This document shows positions 58,178 to 64,000 of a stretch of 64,000 nt of DNA, one piece after another (positions within the stretch are counted from its first letter, which is position 1; the number at the start of each line of letters is the position of its first letter). The stretch is from assembly GCA_000750105.3 (NCBI GenBank), contig JPHH03000019.1, forward strand, positions 496,001 through 560,000, given 5' to 3'. The notes beneath the pieces were generated by a model that saw nothing but the letters and a program-made list of their open reading frames with translations, did no database searches and had not been told where the DNA came from. The DNA is from Tolypocladium sp. Sup5 PDA-1. Its lineage: Eukaryota > Ascomycota > Sordariomycetes > Hypocreales > Ophiocordycipitaceae. Made by a program: the position numbers and the translations under genes.

Positions 58178-59180
58178 CTATATTTGCTGCTGCAGGTAGT
58201 CGTGGAAGATTAAGCTGACCCTGGCGATCTGTCGGGAAAGCTTTGCGTTGAGTCGCGAGAGCTCGATAAGTGCCTGGGCCAAGCCTAACGGATCTGGGGT
58301 CGGATCGTTTCCAACGCCGTCGACGTTGGCCCCATCACCAAACCTGCTGTCGCCCCTGGATTCGCTCATAACATCCATATCCCGTCGTTTCGGCGGATGG
58401 CCCCACCGGATAATGCTGGCCGTCGTCTGTTGCGGCATGAGATTACTCAGGGACCATTTCTCTACTTCTTATATGAATATATGTTATCAAGTACTTACCC
58501 GCCATAGTCTACCTCTAAGAAGGTTAGCCCCTAATAGTCCTCGGTCCTCTCCTAGTGCAGACAGCGGATCAAGAACGGCGTCATCATCGGGGAACTGCAG
58601 GTCAAAGAAGCTGCCTGCGTCAGAAGACAGCCACGGATGGCCGAATCGGCCGCTAATATCGGTAGGGGAGCGGTTCATGCTTGTGGTCGCGCCCAGCAAG
58701 TCTTCTTCTTCTTGTTCTTCTTATTGTTGTTGTTGTTGTTGTGTTGTTGTTGGTAATCTCCGAAGGCGGCCCGCACCAGAGCGCCAGCGGCCCTGAACAC
58801 GGCAGGAGTGGTGGAGCTGTTCGGTCGTGTTCGACGCGCTCGTCCGGCGCTGGCATTGACACTGTCACCGGCACGGGGAGGCGTCGTCGCTTTCCAGGCC
58901 GGGGCCGCTCGCCCATCGCTTGCCGCAGTGACCGTACGAGGTTGTCCTAATGGCCACGACTACTGCTGAAGCACAAGGCGCCCGCGCGGACTCATCATGC
59001 GTAAGGTTCGTCTGTCTGACCCAGTTCAGCCCGTGGGCAGCATTTAGTCCGTGGGCAGCGTAACTTTTGGTCCCTACATAGGTCGCAGGCAAACCGTTTC
59101 GCGGTGCTGTTGCTTATTGCTAGACGAGGTGAGGTTCGGTTAAGAAGGCGGCGTTCGCTTACGATCGTCGGCGGTGGTGA
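58178..59180 (-). pseudogene. Zn2Cys6 transcription factor-like gene, broken or with unresolved introns
   Basis: The minus strand encodes the first half of a fungal zinc cluster (KRFACDLCRDQKLRCPR, about 59110-59060). A basic linker typical of these regulators (RPRPGKRRRLPVPV, about 58907-58866) lies in a different frame. An acidic stretch (DLQFPDDDAVLDPLSALGED) occurs in a further frame at about 58625-58555, then a GTAAGT intron (about 58498 to 58425) and a C-terminal part ending about 58178 (PLGLAQALIELSRLNAKLSR). The second half of the zinc cluster cannot be read cleanly. A short CCGTGGGCAGC duplication (about 59030-59060) lies in it. A CAA/GAA triplet tract at 58700-58755 sits at one frame change. 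Loss of function is likely, but missed introns are possible. It is the last gene-like feature before the transposon island. Confidence 0.5.
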
Positions 59181-59379
59181 ACGAAGGGTTCCACTGCTGC
59201 TCACTCTTTGAAGACGCTTCGCCGCGTCAGTAGTTACTATGTATGTGGGAAACAGCCACCGTATATTAATTAAATACCTTTGCCCAAAGATAGTTGCTAC
59301 GAGTAGTACACGCAGGTCCGAGAAGTGGAATACTCGCTCCATCTCGAGAGTAATAGCTATGCTTGAGGGCCGCACTATT

Positions 59380-59850
59380 CCTCTATGAGGGGAGCTCCGA
59401 TCGGTCCGTGGTTGGCAACCGCGGGATGTTACACATGTCGCAGGTGTTGAGTATCACGTATGGTTTAAGCAGCTCATTCGCTCTCTCTTGCAGCATATTA
59501 GCACAATGACCCCGCTTATGAGCTAAAGGAGCAACATGGGATGTAGCACTTGCCTTGGAAGTCGGGCCGGCAACTAATATACATGCTATAGCTCGATGGT
59601 TTTAATATATAGATAGCTATAGTCGCTCGAGACGTGTTAAAACGAATAGATAGCTTAAAGGAACTAATTTTAAAAATAAATTACTATATATTAGAAAGTA
59701 TAGTATGCGAAATATCTTCCTTATAGAAAAGGATAAGTACTATTAGTATTCCTAGCAAAACTTAATATATATAATAGCTAACGTAAGGATATAATAATTT
59801 ATATTACTAAGTAGCTATAACTTAGCTCGCTAGATTAGATTAAGGTATAA
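59380..59850. other. Boundary between gene-bearing DNA and AT-rich transposon DNA
   Basis: Base composition changes sharply near 59560-59640 from balanced to strongly AT-rich with many TA dinucleotides. No gene is seen. Confidence 0.6.
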
Positions 59851-60281
59851 TATAATAGTTTAGGTTCCTAAGGGATAAACTAGAGGTTTATATTAGTAGA
59901 AAGGTTAGGGCGTAGTACTAGGCTAGTCTTATTACGATAGTAATAGATCGGATATCCTAGATAGTAGATTATAACTAAGAGTATTAAAGTAATATAAGTA
60001 TATTTATATTAGAATAATATAAAGTATTATATTAAAAGCTAGCGAGGTATCTATGCTATAATAAGGAAATTAGGGGGTCTTATATATTAGCGTATTTACT
60101 TATAGTTTACTAATTACTAAGTAAACTCTTATATACTATTCGCCTAGTATTTATTAATTACTTAGTAAATACCGTATACTATAGTCCCTATTAGCCTATC
60201 GTTCTAACTATTATTCTATATAGCCCGTATAGCATCTATATAGCTAGCCTATCCCGTAGCCTATTAGCCTAGGTTATAATA
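59851..60281 (-). mobile_element. RIP-damaged LTR, copy 1 (minus orientation)
   Basis: On the minus strand this reads from TATTATAACCTAGGCTAA to a region containing CCTAATTTCCTTA and ACTAGCCTAGTACTACGCCC. It is the reverse complement, with many C-to-T and G-to-A changes, of the copies at 61053 and 61820. Confidence 0.65.
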
Positions 60282-60299
60282 CGATATCCCTTCTCTAAA

Positions 60300-60940
60300 G
60301 GTCTTTATCCCCGAGACTTGCTATTAATACCTATTATATAAATACTATACCTATGCCTATATTTATAAGTATAGTAACCTATTTCTATAATCCCTTAGAA
60401 TATTCTACTAATATTATATTAGGTCGTATTAAGAAATTATTAAAATCGTATTCCTTAAATAATTATATAACTATAGCTATATTTATTTTTATATAAGAGT
60501 TTAAAGTCTCCCCTTATTTACGCTATTTTAAAAAAAGTATTTTATCTATAATAATAAGTAATATCTATCGCTATTTATATTATTATTTAGCTAGTCGCTT
60601 TTATAATATTTCTTATACTCTAATATCTTCTAGTTTATAGTCTTCTAGTCCCTTATTAGCTTTTTCCTTATTAATTACTATAGTTTAATAAATTAACGAG
60701 GAGCTTTAGCGCCTTAAGTATAAAGAGGAGAAGGTAAAGGAGTTATTACTAGAGCGTTATCGATAGATAAAGAGAGAGATTAACGAGGTATTAGCTCGTC
60801 TAGTTTACTTATAAAAAATATAAAAGTTACTTTATATAAAAGGAGTAGAAATAATCTATTAGGATCTTGAGGATCTCGAGGAGCTCGAAGAGGCTAATTA
60901 ATAAGAAGTAGAGTCTTACTAAAAGGAGCTTAAGTAAGTA
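60300..60940 (+). mobile_element. AT-rich remnant, possibly the end of a different transposon protein
   Basis: The plus strand at 60690-60935 reads, through many stops, a helical charged stretch (KEEKVKELLLERYR, then IKREINEVLARLV and DLEDLEELEEA) that resembles the coiled C-terminus of some fungal transposase-like proteins. The family is uncertain. The stops are TAA/TAG at positions where CAA/CAG would fit, as RIP would produce. Confidence 0.35.
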
Positions 60941-60943
60941 TAG

Positions 60944-61052
60944 TATTATAACCTAGGCTAACGGGCTACGAGATAGGCTAGCTATGCAAGCGCTATGCGG
61001 GCTATATAAAATAATAGTTAGAACGATAGGCTAATAGGGACTATAATATATA
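60944..61052 (+). mobile_element. Truncated LTR 5' end
   Basis: The first roughly 109 bp of the LTR (TATTATAACCTAGGCTAACG and onward) are present and are directly followed by the start of another LTR at 61053, indicating a nested or tandem insertion. Confidence 0.6.
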
Positions 61053-61409
61053 TGTTATGACCTAGGCTAACGGGCTACGGGAGTTAACTAATAAACGGTA
61101 GATCGTGCGATCTATTAGATAGATTATTAACGATCTATAGATTATTAATAATCCATAGATTATAACGATCTAAGGGATCGTAGTAATCCCTAGGAGCGGC
61201 AGCGATCTATTACTAATATATAGGACCCCCTAATTTCCTTACTATAGTATAGATACCTCGCTAGCTTTTAATAATACTCTTTAGTTACGATCTATTATCC
61301 GGGATATTCGATCTATTACTATCGTAATAAGACTAGCCTAGTGCTATGCCCTAACCTTACCTACTAATATAAACCTGCTAGTTTATCCCTTAGGAACCTA
61401 AACTATTAT
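61053..61409 (+). mobile_element. RIP-damaged LTR, copy 2 (plus orientation)
   Basis: It begins TGTTATGACCTAGGCTAACG. Its second half (TATAGGACCCCCTAATTTCC to AACCTAAACTATTATA) matches copy 3 almost base for base. The middle differs (GATCTATTAGATAGATTATT repeats). Confidence 0.7.
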
Positions 61410-61429
61410 AAATATCCTTAATATTTATT

Positions 61430-61819
61430 AAGTTTAGCTAATCCTTAACTAATATAATTTTTTCTTTTTATATATATATTTCTCCTAGCATAATCGTATA
61501 TCCTAGGAAATCTACTTCCTATATATAGAACTTGCTTTTCTCTAGTTTAACTAGTAACTTTATATTCTAGAGTACTTATAATACCTTATAGACGTATTCC
61601 TTATATTCTTTAAGATTCCTCGAGAAGATTAGGATATCGTTAAGGTATACTACTACGAATATATTAAGATATTCGCGCAAGACGTTATTAATTATTCGCT
61701 AAAAGGTTACTAGCGCATTAGTAAGCCCGAAGGGCATTACTAAGTATTCGAATAATCCGAACTTTATTCTAAAAGCGGTTATCTATTCGTATCCCTCTTT
61801 TATCTTAATAAGGTTATAA
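61430..61819 (-). mobile_element. Ty3/Gypsy reverse transcriptase fragment (relic)
   Basis: Read on the minus strand, it gives FGLFEYLVMPFGLTNA followed by NNVLREYLNIFVVVYLNDIL and, further on, EKSKFYI and VDFLGYTI. These are the conserved blocks around the catalytic palm of Gypsy reverse transcriptases. The YxDD box reads YLND, and several stops interrupt the frame, so this is an inactive relic. It abuts LTR copy 3 in opposite orientation. Confidence 0.8.
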
Positions 61820-62207
61820 TGTTACGACCCAGGCTGACGGGCCACGGGATGGGCCGGCTGTGCAGGCGCCATGCGGGCTGCACGGAACAATGGTCGGAAC
61901 GATAGACCAATAGGGACCATGGGGTGCGGTATTTACTAGGTGGTTAGTGAATACTAAGCGAATAGCATACGGGAGTTCACTCGGTAGTTAGTGAACCACG
62001 AGTGAATACTCTAGTATATAGGACCCCCTAATTTCCTTACTATAGCATAGATACCTCGCTAGCTTTTAATAATACTCTTTAGTTACGATCTACTATCTAG
62101 GATATTCGATCTATTACTATCGTAATAAGACTAGCCTAGTACTACGCCCTAACCTTACTTACTAATATAAACCTATTAGTTTATCCCTTAAGAACCTAAA
62201 CTATTAT
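61820..62207 (+). mobile_element. LTR copy 3 with a GC-rich, little-mutated 5' part
   Basis: It starts TGTTACGACCCAGGCTGACG. The first roughly 190 bp keep CpG and GC-rich sequence (GGGCCGGCTGTGCAGGCGCC), while the following roughly 200 bp are AT-rich and match copy 2. It precedes the gag-like remnant on the same strand and may be its 5' LTR. Confidence 0.7.
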
Positions 62208-62209
62208 AT

Positions 62210-64000
62210 ATTAAAAGCTCTTATTTAGAAGGTTATAGTATTACCCTAAGTAATACTTAATACTATCGAAATAGTATTATTAACTAAACCTAGATCGAGT
62301 ACTAACCCCTAGGGGAAGGTATTACTACCCCTTACGAAACCTACCGATAAAATAGAAATCTTAGATAATAAGTTAGATAACGATACCCTAGATATAAATA
62401 AGGAACTCTAGGATAAAGTCTATTATCTTTAGCGATAAATTAATAACTTAGTCGCCCTCTAGGAGGAATAGACTAAGATATACTAGACCTAGGTTAACGA
62501 GCTCTATTCCCTCGCTAATACCGCTATTAAAGGGAAGGACCCTAGAGAAGTCCTTAAGCCTAAGATACCCTAACCCTTTAATAATATTATAGGAATACTC
62601 TAGCTATTTATTACTTAAATATAAGTATACTTTATATACTTCTTAACTTAGTTTTACTATAAAATAGTAAAAGTATACTTTATAGCTAGAAACCTTTCTA
62701 GCTTAGTAATTATATAGTTTAAACTAACCCTATATAACTTTATCGCTAATATAGTAATAAGAGTATATAAACTAGAAATTAATAAGATCCTTAATAATTA
62801 TTATAAGTTCGAGGAAGCCTTATAATAAGTATTTAAGAATATAAATAAAGAAAGGGACGCTAAGAATAAGCTTAATAATCTTTAATAAAAGGGATCTATA
62901 TTAGATTATATAGTAACTTTTTAATAAATTATCTCGAAGATCTTATAAGAATAGACTTACTTAATAAGAGCCTTTTATTTAGGATTAAAGGAGGATATTA
63001 AGGACGAGCTCTATAAAGAGGAGCGACTTAATATATTAGCTAAATATATCGCTATAGCTATATATATTAATAATAAATAATATAAGAGATATAAAAAGAG
63101 AAGGTATATAAGAAAAGGGTAGAATAGAAACCCTACCTATTACTTTAGTAACTCTCGATAAAAGTATAAAGAACCTATTATATATTATAATAACTCTAGT
63201 CTAGGATAAATAGACTTAGATATAATATAGAAAACTAAGCTAAAGGAAGGTAAGAAGTATTATAATTATAGGAAGTTTAGATACTTTACTTATAAATATA
63301 AATAACCTAAGAAAATTAGATAGAAGCTAATATTAAAAGGTAAGAAGTACCTTAACGCTATTAATAAAGAACTAATTAACTATAATAACCTAAACTAGAT
63401 TGCGTGCTATAATAATAATTATAATATATACCTCTTAGATAAATAAGGTAATAGATAGTTCCCTAAAGAATTAAAAAGAAGTAAAATTATCGCTATAATA
63501 GGAAGATAAGGAGTCTCTAGGTTACGAGGCATAACTAATAGACGAAGGCTTAAATAATACTAAAATAAATATATAGAGTTCCTATATCTAAGAGGAGTAT
63601 TTAATAAATAAATATAATAAAATAAAAAGAAATTCTAAGAAGATATATATTAATTATACTAGATTAAATAACGATATCGCTATTAAGAAAAAGAGTAATA
63701 TAAAATAATCGCTAAAGTAAAATAATAATTATAGTTAATAAAAAAAGAAGAAAGGCTAGAGATATTTAATAATATAAAGTAATACTCTAAGTCTAATAAT
63801 AAATAGAGTATTAATAATACTAGCTTTAAAGATAAAAACTATATACCTAGCGTAATTAAGGATAGATAATTAAAAGTACTAATACTTTATTAAGAAAACA
63901 CGACCCTTAGAGCTTTACTTAAAGGAAAGGAAATACTAAACGATAATAATAAAATAAGTGCTATAATCGATATTAGTATATAAATAGAGCCAGAACCTCT
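62210..64000 (+). mobile_element. RIP-damaged Gypsy gag (and possibly pol) remnant, runs off the window
   Basis: Through many stops the plus strand reads gag-like sequence, for example RAFYLGLKEDIKDELYKEER (near 62965-63030). Near 63250-63300 there is a zinc-knuckle position where Cys and His codons (TGY, CAY) appear to have become Tyr (TAY), giving YYNYRKFRYFTYKYK instead of a CxxCxxxxHxxxxC box. The remainder to 64000 is extremely AT-rich. The element is not functional. Confidence 0.75.

Noticed and set aside
58700..58755. CAA/GAA triplet tract read as a polyglutamine domain with a RIP-made stop
   Set aside because: The upstream basic linker is in another frame, so the glutamine frame is not clearly the native one. 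A C-to-T stop cannot be claimed.

Overview
The window comes from a filamentous ascomycete, most likely a sordariomycete of the Hypocreales type (inferred from gene content, no database search). Introns are short (about 45-130 nt), mostly GT-AG, with CTRAY-like branch sites. The gene set (Ecm29, Cdc48 cofactor, GCK kinase, IDH1) is typical of Pezizomycotina. The right end is an AT-rich block of retrotransposon relics carrying C-to-T/G-to-A damage of the repeat-induced point mutation (RIP) type.

Layout. 1-6.5 kb: accessory genes, namely a four-exon putative membrane glycosyltransferase, a coiled-coil gene of unknown function and a frameshifted Tubby/LURP-one-like remnant. 6.6-11.3 kb: the most unusual part, a minus-strand array of about 34 consecutive small spliceosomal-type introns separated by mini-exons of mostly 29-66 nt. 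It is built from at least four unrelated intron sequence families and is headed by a TATA box and a pyrimidine-rich leader. 11.3-17.9 kb: no recognisable gene, but a degenerate tandem duplication of about 0.5 kb. 17.9-22.8 kb: a divergent pair, a Baeyer-Villiger-type flavin monooxygenase (minus) and a cyclase-family hydrolase (plus). 22.8-33.1 kb: decayed minus-strand coding remnants and gene-poor DNA.

33.1-34.6 kb: a three-RRM protein of the Nam8/Csx1/TIA-1 type (minus). 34.9-42.7 kb: a long stretch without a convincing gene. 42.7-57.9 kb: a dense housekeeping block, all on the plus strand: Ecm29 proteasome scaffold, UBA-UAS-UBX Cdc48 cofactor, GCK/Ste20-family kinase, mitochondrial NAD-isocitrate dehydrogenase subunit 1 and a small GFA/CENP-V-type zinc protein. 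58.2-59.2 kb: a broken or hard-to-model Zn2Cys6 regulator (minus). About 59.5-64 kb: nested, RIP-damaged Ty3/Gypsy LTR material.

Together the genes describe a euchromatic core (42.7-58 kb), with two neighbouring genes for ubiquitin-proteasome function, flanked by fast-changing accessory DNA on the left and a silenced transposon island on the right. The exon-intron array is the best candidate for something undescribed. Its splice signals look maintained across unrelated families, while reading frame is not conserved from unit to unit.
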